A stretch of 64,000 bases of DNA from Thermoflavifilum aggregans. GTDB taxonomy: Bacteria; Bacteroidota; Bacteroidia; Chitinophagales; Chitinophagaceae. Below, one piece after another: positions 9,511 through 17,591 of this stretch (its first letter is position 1; each line of letters starts with the position of its first letter). The stretch covers positions 1,984,001 to 2,048,000 of the forward strand of contig NZ_PGFG01000001.1 of NCBI RefSeq assembly GCF_002797735.1, given 5' to 3'. The position numbers were made by a program, and so were the translations under genes. The notes under the pieces are model-generated. The model was not told the origin of the DNA. It saw nothing but the letters and a program-made list of their open reading frames with translations, and did no database searches.

Positions 9511-10803
9511 TTATTCAATTGTCCAGTCAATGATGCGATTGATCCAGCTTTCCCGATAGGGCGCCTGTACCCGGATGTAATTATCGGTATATCCTTCCAT
9601 CATTGCCAGCTGGTCTGGCTGGGTGGCAGGCTTCACACTGGCTTCAAACAAAACCGGACGAACTGTACCTGCAAAACGCTTCACAAACGCTTCGTGTTTG
9701 GCTGCAGACAACTGCCGGAGTATTTCATTGCGCTGATGACGGATAGCTGGCGGCACAACAGGTTTAAGAGAAAGGGCTGGTGTATTAGCACGTTCAGAAT
9801 AAGTAAACACATGAAGATAAGCCACGGGAAGCGATTGCAGAAAGTCAACCGTCTGTTGGAAATCTTCATCGGTCTCCGTGGGAAAACCCACAATCACATC
9901 CACACCGATGGCACAATCTGGAATATATTCGAGAATAGTTTGCACTTTTTCGGCATAAAGCTCACGGCGATAGCGCCTGCGCATGAGCCCCAGGATGCGG
10001 TTGCTGCCGCTTTGCAACGGAATATGAAAATGAGGCATCCATCGGGGTGATTGCGCAACAAACCGAATGATATCCAGTGTAAGCAAATTGGGCTCAATAG
10101 ATGAAATCCGGAATCGTTCCACGCCTTCTACTGTTTCGAGCGCCTGCATCAGCTCCAGCAGGGTTTCCTGATGTGTATGCAGATTCGGATCTGTTTTTCC
10201 AAAGTCACCCAGATTCACGCCGGTTAGCACAATCTCTTTCACGCCAGCAGCGGCAATCTGCCGGGCATCTTCCAGAACCTTATTTATCGTATTGCTCCGG
10301 CTTTTGCCACGCGCCTGGGGGATGGTACAAAAGCTGCAATGATAATCGCAACCATCCTGCACTTTCAAAAAAGTACGTGTGCGATCGTGCAGGGAATAGG
10401 CACTGTGAAAATCCTTAACGGCATCAACCTCGCAGGAACAAATACGCCCTTTGGATTGTTCAATTTGTTGCAGATGGGCTGGCAGCCTAAATTTTTCTGC
10501 TGCCCCCAGCACCAGGTTTACCCCTTCAATGGCCGCAATTTCCTGTGGGCGCAGCTGTGCATAACAACCAGTAACCACCACCACGCTTTCCGGAGCCATC
10601 CGCTTGATGCGCCTGATGATTTGCCGGCATTCCTTATCGGCCTGATCCGTAACCGAGCAGGTATTGATCACATACACATCGGCCACGGCTTCATCCATTC
10701 GCCGGAACACCTGATATCCTTCAGCTTCCAGCATACGGCCAAGCGTAGAGGTCTCCGCAAAATTGAGCTTACAGCCCAGTGTATGGAAGGCTACCGTTTT
10801 CAT
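9511..10803 (-). CDS. mtaB: tRNA (t6A37) C2-methylthiotransferase MtaB
   Basis: Radical-SAM enzyme that methylthiolates N6-threonylcarbamoyladenosine at position 37 of ANN-decoding tRNAs. It has 430 residues. The N-terminal UPF0004 domain carries the three auxiliary-cluster cysteines C11 (in GCKLNFAET, typical of the MtaB rather than the MiaB or RimO branch), C49 and C80. The radical-SAM motif C152-x3-C156-x2-C159 follows in a CDYHCSFCTIPQARG context, and a C-terminal TRAM-like segment closes the protein. A perfect -7 box lies 7 nt before the ATG, so the mRNA has almost no leader. Confidence 0.95.
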   Translation of the reverse strand: MKTVAFHTLGCKLNFAETSTLGRMLEAEGYQVFRRMDEAVADVYVINTCSVTDQADKECRQIIRRIKRMAPESVVVVTGCYAQLRPQEIAAIEGVNLVLGAAEKFRLPAHLQQIEQSKGRICSCEVDAVKDFHSAYSLHDRTRTFLKVQDGCDYHCSFCTIPQARGKSRSNTINKVLEDARQIAAAGVKEIVLTGVNLGDFGKTDPNLHTHQETLLELMQALETVEGVERFRISSIEPNLLTLDIIRFVAQSPRWMPHFHIPLQSGSNRILGLMRRRYRRELYAEKVQTILEYIPDCAIGVDVIVGFPTETDEDFQQTVDFLQSLPVAYLHVFTYSERANTPALSLKPVVPPAIRHQRNEILRQLSAAKHEAFVKRFAGTVRPVLFEASVKPATQPDQLAMMEGYTDNYIRVQAPYRESWINRIIDWTIE

Positions 10804-10810
10804 GGGAATG

Positions 10811-10818
10811 CAAAGTTA
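10811..10818 (-). promoter_or_regulatory. Bacteroidota -7 element for mtaB
   Basis: On the minus strand it reads TAACTTTG, a full match to TAnnTTTG, with 7 nt between the element and the mtaB ATG. No clear TTTG -33 box is visible at the usual distance. Confidence 0.55.
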
Positions 10819-10901
10819 GGAAGAATGGGCGGGAATTCAGGAAATACGGCAGATGGCTGCATTCGCCTGTCGGCACGTGTCCGGCCATTGACACAGGCTT
10901 T

Positions 10902-11852
10902 TTACATCAACCGGATATGCACTTCCTGAACAGCATGATTTTCTCCTTTATCCAGAATCAACGTAGCTCTCCGGCGAGTAGGAAGAATATTTTGCAGCAG
11001 ATTCGGCAGGTTGATGCTTTCCCAGATTTCATTGGCCAGCTGAATGGCTTCTGCATCACTCAATGAAGCATACTGATGGAAATAGGATTCAGGACGTTTG
11101 AAAGCTGTTTCACGCAAAAGCAGAAACCGATCAATATACCATTTCCGCAGATAAGCTTCTTCGGCATGTACATAAATTGAAATATCAAAGAAGTCAGACA
11201 CAAACAGCGGAGCTGCCCGCCTGGCTCCCGGCGTGCCCACCTGCAGCACATTAATGCCTTCAATAATCACTACATCCGGATGATGAAGCTCAATATACTG
11301 ATCGGGTAAAATGTCGTAGTGCAAATGCGAATATACCGGAGCTTTTACATGACCATACCCAGCCTTCAGCTGTTTGAGAAACTCAATGAGCTTTTTCACA
11401 TCGTAACTTTCCGGAAACCCTTTTTTGTTTAAAATGCCTCTTTCTTCCAGTATTTTATTGGGATACAAAAAGCCATCGGTTGATACATTTTCCACACGGG
11501 GATGCTGAGGCCATTGTTTCAGTAAAAACTGCAACGTGCGTGAAGCAGTACTTTTACCGGCTGCTACACTCCCTGCCAATCCTATGATGAACGGCGCCTG
11601 CGGGCAACAACCCGGTAAATGTTCATTCAGCTTTTGCCGCAGTTGCTGATACGACATGATGTAATCATGCAACCAACAGGCCAGAGGCAAATAGATATCA
11701 CGGATTTCTTCGGGTGTGAGTGGTTCATTCAGAGCCGCCAGCCGCGGGATCTGCTGGTCAAGCATATCAATAAACGGTAACTGATGGCCGCATTGTTTCC
11801 ATTGTTCCCGACTAAAAGAACGGTACAAAACCTGATCAGGCGTTTGATTCAT
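10902..11852 (-). CDS. coaA: Type I pantothenate kinase
   Basis: Phosphorylates pantothenate in the first committed step of coenzyme A synthesis. It has 316 residues, the length of the E. coli enzyme. The P-loop is GSVAAGKS (94-101), followed by the STDGFLYPN, GFPESYD and KAPVYSHLHYDI stretches and VIIEGINVLQVG, all characteristic of CoaA. The start codon is 20 bp after the ychF stop, so it is probably co-transcribed with ychF. Many Bacteroidota use the unrelated type III enzyme CoaX, so the bacterial type I kinase is worth noting. Confidence 0.95.
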   Translation of the reverse strand: MNQTPDQVLYRSFSREQWKQCGHQLPFIDMLDQQIPRLAALNEPLTPEEIRDIYLPLACWLHDYIMSYQQLRQKLNEHLPGCCPQAPFIIGLAGSVAAGKSTASRTLQFLLKQWPQHPRVENVSTDGFLYPNKILEERGILNKKGFPESYDVKKLIEFLKQLKAGYGHVKAPVYSHLHYDILPDQYIELHHPDVVIIEGINVLQVGTPGARRAAPLFVSDFFDISIYVHAEEAYLRKWYIDRFLLLRETAFKRPESYFHQYASLSDAEAIQLANEIWESINLPNLLQNILPTRRRATLILDKGENHAVQEVHIRLM

Positions 11853-11872
11853 GATTTGTGCAATAAAATGAT

Positions 11873-12976
11873 TTACACATTAAACCGGAAATGCATGACA
11901 TCACCATCCTGCACCACATAATCTTTCCCTTCCATGCGCAGTTTGCCGTGCTCCCGGCAGGCAGCTTCTGATCCGTACTGAATAAAATCTTCAAAGCTGA
12001 TTACCTCCGCCTTAATAAATCCCTTTTCAAAATCACTATGGATCACACCCGCAGCCTGCGGAGCCTTCCAGCCGCGATGAATGGTCCATGCACGCACTTC
12101 TTTTTCTCCTGCCGTGAAAAAAGTGATCAGATCCAGCAAATGATAGGTAGAACGAATTAGCCGATGCAGGGCCGGTTCTTTCATTTGATAAGCTTCCATA
12201 AACATTTGCCTGTCTTCTTCGCTTTCCATTTCAGCGATCTGGGCTTCAATGCTGTTGTTCATGATCACCATTTCGGCATTCTCTTCAGCAATAGCCTGTG
12301 CAAGGGCTTGGGTATAAGCATTACCGGTGAACATGGAATCCTCACCCACATTGGCCACATAAATCACCGGCTTGGCAGTCAGCAAAAACAAATCGGCAAT
12401 AGCCTTTTTTTCTTCATCCGTCAGGGCAAGCATGCGGATATTTTTCCCTTGCTGCAAATGTTCCCGGCATCGCAACAAAACCTCAAATTCTTTTTTCATT
12501 TGCGCATCTGAAGAAGATTTCACCGTTTTCTCCACACGCTGGATCTTTTTCTCAACACTTTCCAGATCTTTCAGCTGCAATTCGGTGTCAATAATTTCCT
12601 TGTCGCCCACCGGATCTACAGGACCTTCCTCTCGGATGATATTGGGATCATCAAAACAGCGAATCACATGTACAATAGCATCCACTTCGCGGATATGCGA
12701 AAGAAACTTATTGCCCAATCCTTCACCTTTGCTGGCGCCTTTCACCAATCCGGCAATATCCACCCATTCGATCACTGTAGGGACAATCCGCTGTGGATGC
12801 ACACAGGCAGCCAGCTGCTGCAAGCGGGGATCGGGCACTTCAACCAGGCTTACATTGGGTTCAATGGTACAGAAGCGATAGTTGCTGGCCTGCGCTTTTA
12901 CACTGGTGCTAACAGCATTGAACAGGGTGGATTTTCCTACATTCGGTAAACCTACGATTCCGGCACGAAGGGGCAT
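11873..12976 (-). CDS. ychF: Redox-regulated ATPase YchF (Obg-like)
   Basis: Translation-associated P-loop ATPase of the OBG/HAS family. It has 367 residues if translation begins at the ATG at 12976 (MPLRAGIVGLPNVGKST). A 17-residue in-frame extension upstream has no family support, and a promoter box lies within it. P-loop GLPNVGKS is at 9-16; the family's NYRFCTIEPN and DIAGLVKGASKGEGLGN stretches follow, with a C-terminal TGS-like domain (TFFTAGEKEVRAWTIHRG ... GDVMHFRFNV). First gene of a ychF-coaA pair. Confidence 0.96.
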   Translation of the reverse strand: MPLRAGIVGLPNVGKSTLFNAVSTSVKAQASNYRFCTIEPNVSLVEVPDPRLQQLAACVHPQRIVPTVIEWVDIAGLVKGASKGEGLGNKFLSHIREVDAIVHVIRCFDDPNIIREEGPVDPVGDKEIIDTELQLKDLESVEKKIQRVEKTVKSSSDAQMKKEFEVLLRCREHLQQGKNIRMLALTDEEKKAIADLFLLTAKPVIYVANVGEDSMFTGNAYTQALAQAIAEENAEMVIMNNSIEAQIAEMESEEDRQMFMEAYQMKEPALHRLIRSTYHLLDLITFFTAGEKEVRAWTIHRGWKAPQAAGVIHSDFEKGFIKAEVISFEDFIQYGSEAACREHGKLRMEGKDYVVQDGDVMHFRFNV

Positions 12977-12992
12977 CTGAAAAATTTTGGCG

Positions 12993-13000
12993 CAAAAATA
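12993..13000 (-). promoter_or_regulatory. Bacteroidota -7 element for ychF
   Basis: On the minus strand it reads TATTTTTG, a perfect TAnnTTTG, 16 nt upstream of the chosen ATG. A TTTG (13025-13028, minus) could be the -33 box, though the 24-bp spacer is long. It supports the shorter YchF start. Confidence 0.5.
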
Positions 13001-13104
13001 CGGATACTTGGGCAGGCACACAGGCAAACGATTGTGCCAACATCCGAATTACCCGTGAAAAACCAGATCAATATGTATTTTTACGCCCTTGAAATGCTTT
13101 TTTC

Positions 13105-14193
13105 ATGATTGATCCACAGATTCAGGGCACAGCCATTATCCTTACCGACGGAGCATTAAAGGATGGGCCGGCTAAAACGGCACATGGACTGATTCGCGGC
13201 ACTGACCGTTTTACCATCCTGGGAGTCATTGATCCCGTCTGGGCTGGGCACGATGCAGGCGAAGTGCTGGATGGAAAAAAAAGAAATATTCCTGTTTATG
13301 CTACGGTGCAGGAAGCCATCCGATCAGCTCCCCAGCCTATCCAATATGCGCTGGTAGGAATTGCCCCCAAAGGCGGCAAGTTGCCCCCCGAAATGATTCG
13401 TCTTTTGCTGGAATGTATCCGGCACGGACTTCACATCGTAAGTGGTTTGCATCAGTATCTGAATGATATTCCGGAGCTGGTACAAGAAGCTTCGCAAAAA
13501 GGCGTGCAGCTGATTGATATCCGCAAGCCCAAACCCAAGGACCAGCTGCATTTCTGGTCGGGCAAAATCTTTGAAGTTACCTGCCCCATTGTGGCTGTGC
13601 TGGGTATGGATACCAAAATCGGGAAACGTACCACAACCCGCTTGTTTACAGAAGCCTGCCGCCGCCACGGCTTGCGGGCCGAAATGATCAGCACCGGCCA
13701 AACAGGCTGGATGCAGGGTGCCAATTATGGTTTTGTGCTGGACACCATGTACAATGATTTTGTATCCGGTGAACTGGAATACGCTATCCACAGCTGTTTT
13801 ACAGAACAACATCCGGATGTGATTTTCCTCGAAGGACAATCGGGCCTGCGCAATCCTTCCGGGCCATGTGGTGCAGAATTTTTGCTTTCAGGTGGTGCCC
13901 GGTACGTAATTCTGCAATACGCACCCAAACGAATTTATTTCGATGATAATCCTGCCTGGGGCCCCATTCCCGAGCTTACAGATGAAATTGCCCTGATCCG
14001 CATGTATGGCTCCGAAGTGATTGCCGTAACGCTTAACACCGAAAAATGCAGTCTGGAAGAAGCCTTGCAATATCAACAAACCTATCGGTCAAAAACCGGA
14101 TTGCCAGTTTTCCTTCCGCTGGAACAGGGATTCGATGAAGGTATCGGGCTAATTCGCCAACTAATTACATCCCACAAAAGCCTGTCTGCATGA
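13105..14193 (+). CDS. DUF1611 family protein (DgcN-like, putative D-glutamate N-acetyltransferase)
   Basis: A 362-residue cytoplasmic protein of family DUF1611. The N-terminal half has a Rossmann-like fold (AIILTDGAL ... GVIDPVWAGHDAGEVLDG). The C-terminal half has a P-loop-like GMDTKIGKRTT at 167-177, then STGQTGWMQGANYG and LEGQSGLRNPSGPCG. The stop overlaps the start of the following dipeptide-epimerase gene (ATGA). In marine proteobacteria and haloarchaea a DUF1611 protein (DgcN) acetylates D-glutamate and a partner epimerase-fold protein (DgcA) racemises the product; the same pairing here suggests that role, but this is inference from family and context. An alternative is another amino-acid or muropeptide-derived substrate. 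Confidence 0.8.
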   Translation: MIDPQIQGTAIILTDGALKDGPAKTAHGLIRGTDRFTILGVIDPVWAGHDAGEVLDGKKRNIPVYATVQEAIRSAPQPIQYALVGIAPKGGKLPPEMIRLLLECIRHGLHIVSGLHQYLNDIPELVQEASQKGVQLIDIRKPKPKDQLHFWSGKIFEVTCPIVAVLGMDTKIGKRTTTRLFTEACRRHGLRAEMISTGQTGWMQGANYGFVLDTMYNDFVSGELEYAIHSCFTEQHPDVIFLEGQSGLRNPSGPCGAEFLLSGGARYVILQYAPKRIYFDDNPAWGPIPELTDEIALIRMYGSEVIAVTLNTEKCSLEEALQYQQTYRSKTGLPVFLPLEQGFDEGIGLIRQLITSHKSLSA

Positions 14194-15266
14194 TTATCCG
14201 CGACCTGCAAATCCGCAAAGAAAATCTGGGGCTTAAACGCCCCTACACCATCGCTTACAAAACGGTGGATCATGTGGAAAATGTAGTGGTTACACTCATG
14301 TTGCAAAACGGCATCATGGGATGGGGAGCAGCCAATCCAAGCAAATATGTGGTGGGAGAAGATGTAGATGATACTTGGAACGTGCTTACCCATGCCGATC
14401 AGGCGCGGGAACTGCTCATCGGCTCGGATATCCGTCGGCTGGGTGAATTGCTGAACCGCGTGCATCAAGCATTTCGGGGACATGCAGGAGCTTTGGCTGC
14501 CCTGGATATTGCCCTGCATGATGCTTTTTGCCAGACTCTGGGCATACCGCTGATACAATGGCTGGGCCAGACACATGAAAAAATGCTGACGTCCGTTACC
14601 ATTGGCATTAAATCCGTTGATGAAACATTGGCCGAGGCCGAAGAATACCTGGGTTTGGGATTCCGTTGCTTGAAAGTAAAACTGGGACATTCCTGGGAGG
14701 AAGATGCAGCCCGTATCGCGAAATTACGCGAACGCTGGAAAGACCTGCCCATTCGCGTAGATGCCAATCAGGGTTATGATACAGAGGCTTTGCTTAAATT
14801 TTATCAGCAGATCAAAGATTATCACATAGAGCTGATTGAGCAGCCTCTGCCAGCCCATGCCATCGATGCCTACAAGCGATTACCTGAAGAGCTGAGACAA
14901 ATGATTGCCATTGACGAATCACTGATCACACCGGGTGATGCTTATCAGCTAAGCCTTCCACCTGCTGCGGGAGGCATTTTCAACATCAAACTGATGAAAT
15001 GCGGGGGCATACGCGAGGCCCTGTATATTGCTACCATTGCCCGTCAGGCAGGAACGAAACTGATGTGGGGTTGCAACGATGAAAGCATCATCAGCATCAG
15101 CGCTGCCCTGCATACGGCCCTCTCCTGCCCTCATACACAATATCTGGATCTGGATGGGAGTTTTGATCTGGCAAGGGATGTGGTTGCAGGTGGATTTTGG
15201 TTACAGGATGGATATCTGATGCCTGTAACGGATAAACCCGGTTTGGGATTGCAACCGCTTTCGTAG
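14190..15266 (+). CDS. Dipeptide epimerase / N-acylamino-acid racemase-like, enolase superfamily (DgcA-like)
   Basis: A 358-residue enolase-superfamily protein of the muconate-lactonizing subgroup. Catalytic and metal residues are visible: K162-V-K164 (general base), metal ligands D191, E217 and D242, K267 in NIKLMK, and a GCNDES motif near the C-terminus. This arrangement is that of L-Ala-D/L-Glu epimerases and N-succinyl or N-acetyl amino-acid racemases. It is translationally coupled to the DUF1611 gene by a 4-bp overlap. Annotation databases usually call such proteins dipeptide epimerases; beside DUF1611, an N-acetyl-D-glutamate racemase is equally plausible. Confidence 0.85.
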   Translation: MIIRDLQIRKENLGLKRPYTIAYKTVDHVENVVVTLMLQNGIMGWGAANPSKYVVGEDVDDTWNVLTHADQARELLIGSDIRRLGELLNRVHQAFRGHAGALAALDIALHDAFCQTLGIPLIQWLGQTHEKMLTSVTIGIKSVDETLAEAEEYLGLGFRCLKVKLGHSWEEDAARIAKLRERWKDLPIRVDANQGYDTEALLKFYQQIKDYHIELIEQPLPAHAIDAYKRLPEELRQMIAIDESLITPGDAYQLSLPPAAGGIFNIKLMKCGGIREALYIATIARQAGTKLMWGCNDESIISISAALHTALSCPHTQYLDLDGSFDLARDVVAGGFWLQDGYLMPVTDKPGLGLQPLS

Positions 15267-15280
15267 GACAAGAAAACTCC

Positions 15281-15321
15281 TATACAACCCGAAGCCGGAA
15301 TTATACAACCAAAGCCACAAT
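15281..15321. repeat. Imperfect direct repeat, 2 x ~20 bp
   Basis: Two adjacent units beginning TATACAACC and sharing an AAGCC core occur at 15281-15301 and 15302-15321, with a few mismatches and a 1-bp gap. They lie between the epimerase stop and the next gene. Function unknown. Confidence 0.5.
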
Positions 15322-15371
15322 CCTTTTCGTATCCGACTGGCGAAGTATTACCAATTGCAAAATTGCATCTT

Positions 15372-16616
15372 ATGGCATTGAATATCGTCTGGATTGCCTT
15401 TTTTCTGATTGCTTTCGTGGTTGCTTTGTACAAGCTCATCGTGCTGGGCGATACCCATATTTTTCAGGATATGGTCAACAGCACGTTTGATGCGGCCAAA
15501 ACCGCAGCCGATATTTCGCTTGGCCTGATTGGAATTATGACTTTGTGGCTGGGCATCATGAAAATCGGCGAACGGGGCGGAGTGGTTCAGGCCTTTTCCA
15601 GGCTCGTGAGGCCAGTATTTTCCAGACTTTTCCCTGAAATTCCGCCCGATCATCCGGCCGGTGGTTCTATTCTGATGAATTTTTCAGCCAATATGCTGGG
15701 ACTCGACAATGCAGCTACACCCCTCGGCCTCAAAGCCATGAAAGAACTCCAGGAATTGAACACCGAAAAAGATACCGCATCCAATGCCATGATCATGTTT
15801 CTGGTGCTGAACGCTTCCAGCCTAACCCTGCTGCCCATCAGCATTATGGCTTATCGCTCCCAGGTTAAGATTCCGGCTGCCAATCCGGCTGATGTATTTT
15901 TACCCATTTTGCTGGCTACTTTTTTTTCTACGTTGACCGGACTCGTGTCAGTGGCCATTTATCAGCGTATCAACCTGTTTCAGAAAGCTTTGCTACTGCC
16001 ACTGGGCGGACTTACGCTGGTCATTGGCGCTTTGCTATATTTTTTCTCGCAATTGCCCGCAGCAGAAGTAAACACTATCAGTGAGGTGCTTAGCAATTTT
16101 TTATTGTTTTCCGTGATTATAGCTTTTATTGTACTAGCCATGATCCGAAAGGTAAATGTGTACACTGCTTTTATTGATGGCGCGGTAGAAGGGTTTCAGA
16201 TCGCTATCAAAATCATTCCCTATCTGGTAGCTATTCTGGTAGCAGTGGCCGTTTTCCGGGTTTCCGGATGTATGGATTACCTGATTCAGGGTATAGCAGC
16301 TGTGTTTCATGCACTGGGTGTAAATACGGATTTTGTACCTGCCTTGCCTGTGGCTCTGATGAAACCATTGAGCGGAAGCGGCGCCAGGGGACTGATGGTG
16401 GAAATCATGAACCAGTATGGGGCCGACTCTTTTCCGGGACGGGTAGCATGCGTCATCCAGGGATCCACCGAAACCACCTTTTATGTATTGGCTGTGTACT
16501 TCGGATCAGTAAACATCAAAAAAACGCGATATACCCTGCAATGCGCGCTGCTGGCTGAACTGGTAGGAATTGTGGCTGCCATCATCATCGCCTATATTTT
16601 CTTCCATCACAGCTAA
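15372..16616 (+). CDS. Nucleoside-recognition (Gate) domain protein, SpmA-SpmB fusion type
   Basis: Polytopic membrane protein of 414 residues with about ten hydrophobic segments. Two homologous Gate domains follow one another. The first contains GLIGIMTLWLGIMKIGERGG and FSANMLGLDNAATPLGLKAM (SpmA-like); the second contains the PLSGSGARGLMVEIM and VIQGSTETTFYVLAVYFG stretches (SpmB-like). In Firmicutes SpmA and SpmB are separate proteins needed for spore core dehydration; fused, non-sporulation versions are common in Bacteroidota and their substrate is unknown. The ATG at 15372 is preferred over a TTG three codons upstream. Confidence 0.88.
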   Translation: MALNIVWIAFFLIAFVVALYKLIVLGDTHIFQDMVNSTFDAAKTAADISLGLIGIMTLWLGIMKIGERGGVVQAFSRLVRPVFSRLFPEIPPDHPAGGSILMNFSANMLGLDNAATPLGLKAMKELQELNTEKDTASNAMIMFLVLNASSLTLLPISIMAYRSQVKIPAANPADVFLPILLATFFSTLTGLVSVAIYQRINLFQKALLLPLGGLTLVIGALLYFFSQLPAAEVNTISEVLSNFLLFSVIIAFIVLAMIRKVNVYTAFIDGAVEGFQIAIKIIPYLVAILVAVAVFRVSGCMDYLIQGIAAVFHALGVNTDFVPALPVALMKPLSGSGARGLMVEIMNQYGADSFPGRVACVIQGSTETTFYVLAVYFGSVNIKKTRYTLQCALLAELVGIVAAIIIAYIFFHHS

Positions 16617-16730
16617 TCCCCTACCAGCAAGCATTTCGGGAAGAGTGTTGAAATTTTTTTGTTTGTTAATAACCAGTTAATTTAAAGAATTTCTCCCTAT
16701 AAATCAAAATGTTTTATGTTAAAAAATGAT

Positions 16731-16738
16731 TATCTTTC
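16731..16738 (+). promoter_or_regulatory. Possible -7 element for the PhyH-type dioxygenase
   Basis: TATCTTTC matches TAnnTTTG at seven of eight positions, 24 nt before the ATG at 16763. No well-spaced TTTG -33 box is visible. Confidence 0.35.
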
Positions 16739-16762
16739 GGAGCTGTTTTAAACCTACAGAAT

Positions 16763-17575
16763 ATGGAGCCGAATCAAAAATTCGTCTACACCGATGCGGG
16801 TGTAACTGCAGAACATCTGCAGTTTTTTGATACATTTGGTTTCATTCACTACAAACGTTTTTTCACACCCGAACAAATACAGCGCGCCATTCAAGCGGTT
16901 GAAGAACTGGAAGCACAATGGATCGCAGAGAAAAAGGACAAAATCTTTGGCACGCCGATCAAATACGGCAAGGATGAGAATGGACGTACTGTCATTCATC
17001 GGTTTGCTTTTGCTTCCCTGCATCATCCTTACCTGCACGAGATGCTGCAGGATCCGCGTATCCAGGAGCTTAAAAAATTTCTGGGTGATGTGCCAGATGC
17101 ACGTGTAGCTGAAAATGAAAAAGATGGGCTTGTGATCAATCATTACATCAATACCGGTGAAAGTGAATTCACGAAACTGGGATGGCATACGGATGGCTTA
17201 CGTGATCTGGTATTAAATTTCAAATTGTATCCCATGTTAAATGTGGGCATTTATTTGGACGATTCACCAGTGGAAAAGGGTGGTCTGCGTGTGCTGCCCG
17301 GCACACATAAACAAGGGCTTTATCAAATGATGTTTCGCAAAAAATATTTCGTAGATAACACGCCCGATCCGGATGAGCTGATCATTGAAGCGGAAGCTGG
17401 TGATCTCACGGTTCATTCCGGGCGCATCTGGCACAGGGTAGCATTGGCAACGGTGCAGGGTGCTGCCAGTCGCCGGCGGGTGATGTATTTCCCCATCATC
17501 AGCGGAAAATACAGTCCCAAATCCCATCGGAGTCCGACTCCCATCTATCATCGCTTTTTGCGCATGATTAAATAG
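16763..17575 (+). CDS. Phytanoyl-CoA dioxygenase (PhyH) family protein
   Basis: A 270-residue non-heme Fe(II)/2-oxoglutarate oxygenase of the PhyH family. The facial triad is visible as H142-x-D144 in GWHTDG and H224 in RIWHRVAL, with the LRVLPGTHKQGL stretch between them. Cytoplasmic, no signal peptide. The substrate cannot be told from sequence; bacterial PhyH proteins hydroxylate many small molecules and fatty-acid derivatives. The next gene (SDR) starts 16 bp after the stop but has its own promoter box overlapping the junction. Confidence 0.85.
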   Translation: MEPNQKFVYTDAGVTAEHLQFFDTFGFIHYKRFFTPEQIQRAIQAVEELEAQWIAEKKDKIFGTPIKYGKDENGRTVIHRFAFASLHHPYLHEMLQDPRIQELKKFLGDVPDARVAENEKDGLVINHYINTGESEFTKLGWHTDGLRDLVLNFKLYPMLNVGIYLDDSPVEKGGLRVLPGTHKQGLYQMMFRKKYFVDNTPDPDELIIEAEAGDLTVHSGRIWHRVALATVQGAASRRRVMYFPIISGKYSPKSHRSPTPIYHRFLRMIK

Positions 17576-17586
17576 CGCTATTTTTG
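17557..17586 (+). promoter_or_regulatory. Bacteroidota promoter (-33/-7) for the SDR gene
   Basis: TTTG (17557-17560) and TATTTTTG (17579-17586) are separated by 18 bp, matching the TTTG / TAnnTTTG pattern. The -7 box ends only 5 nt before the ATG at 17592, so the predicted transcript would be essentially leaderless. The -33 part lies inside the end of the PhyH gene. Confidence 0.6.
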
Positions 17587-17591
17587 GAAAT

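Noticed and set aside
9306-9530. 74-codon minus-strand frame
   Set aside because: It runs straight through the tRNA-Val gene and the end of mtaB.
10339-10929. 196-codon plus-strand frame opposite mtaB and past its start
   Set aside because: It lies antisense to conserved radical-SAM sequence and to the mtaB promoter, and has no recognisable motif.
14082-14690. 202-codon minus-strand frame across the DUF1611/epimerase junction
   Set aside because: Both plus-strand genes have complete catalytic motifs; this frame has none.
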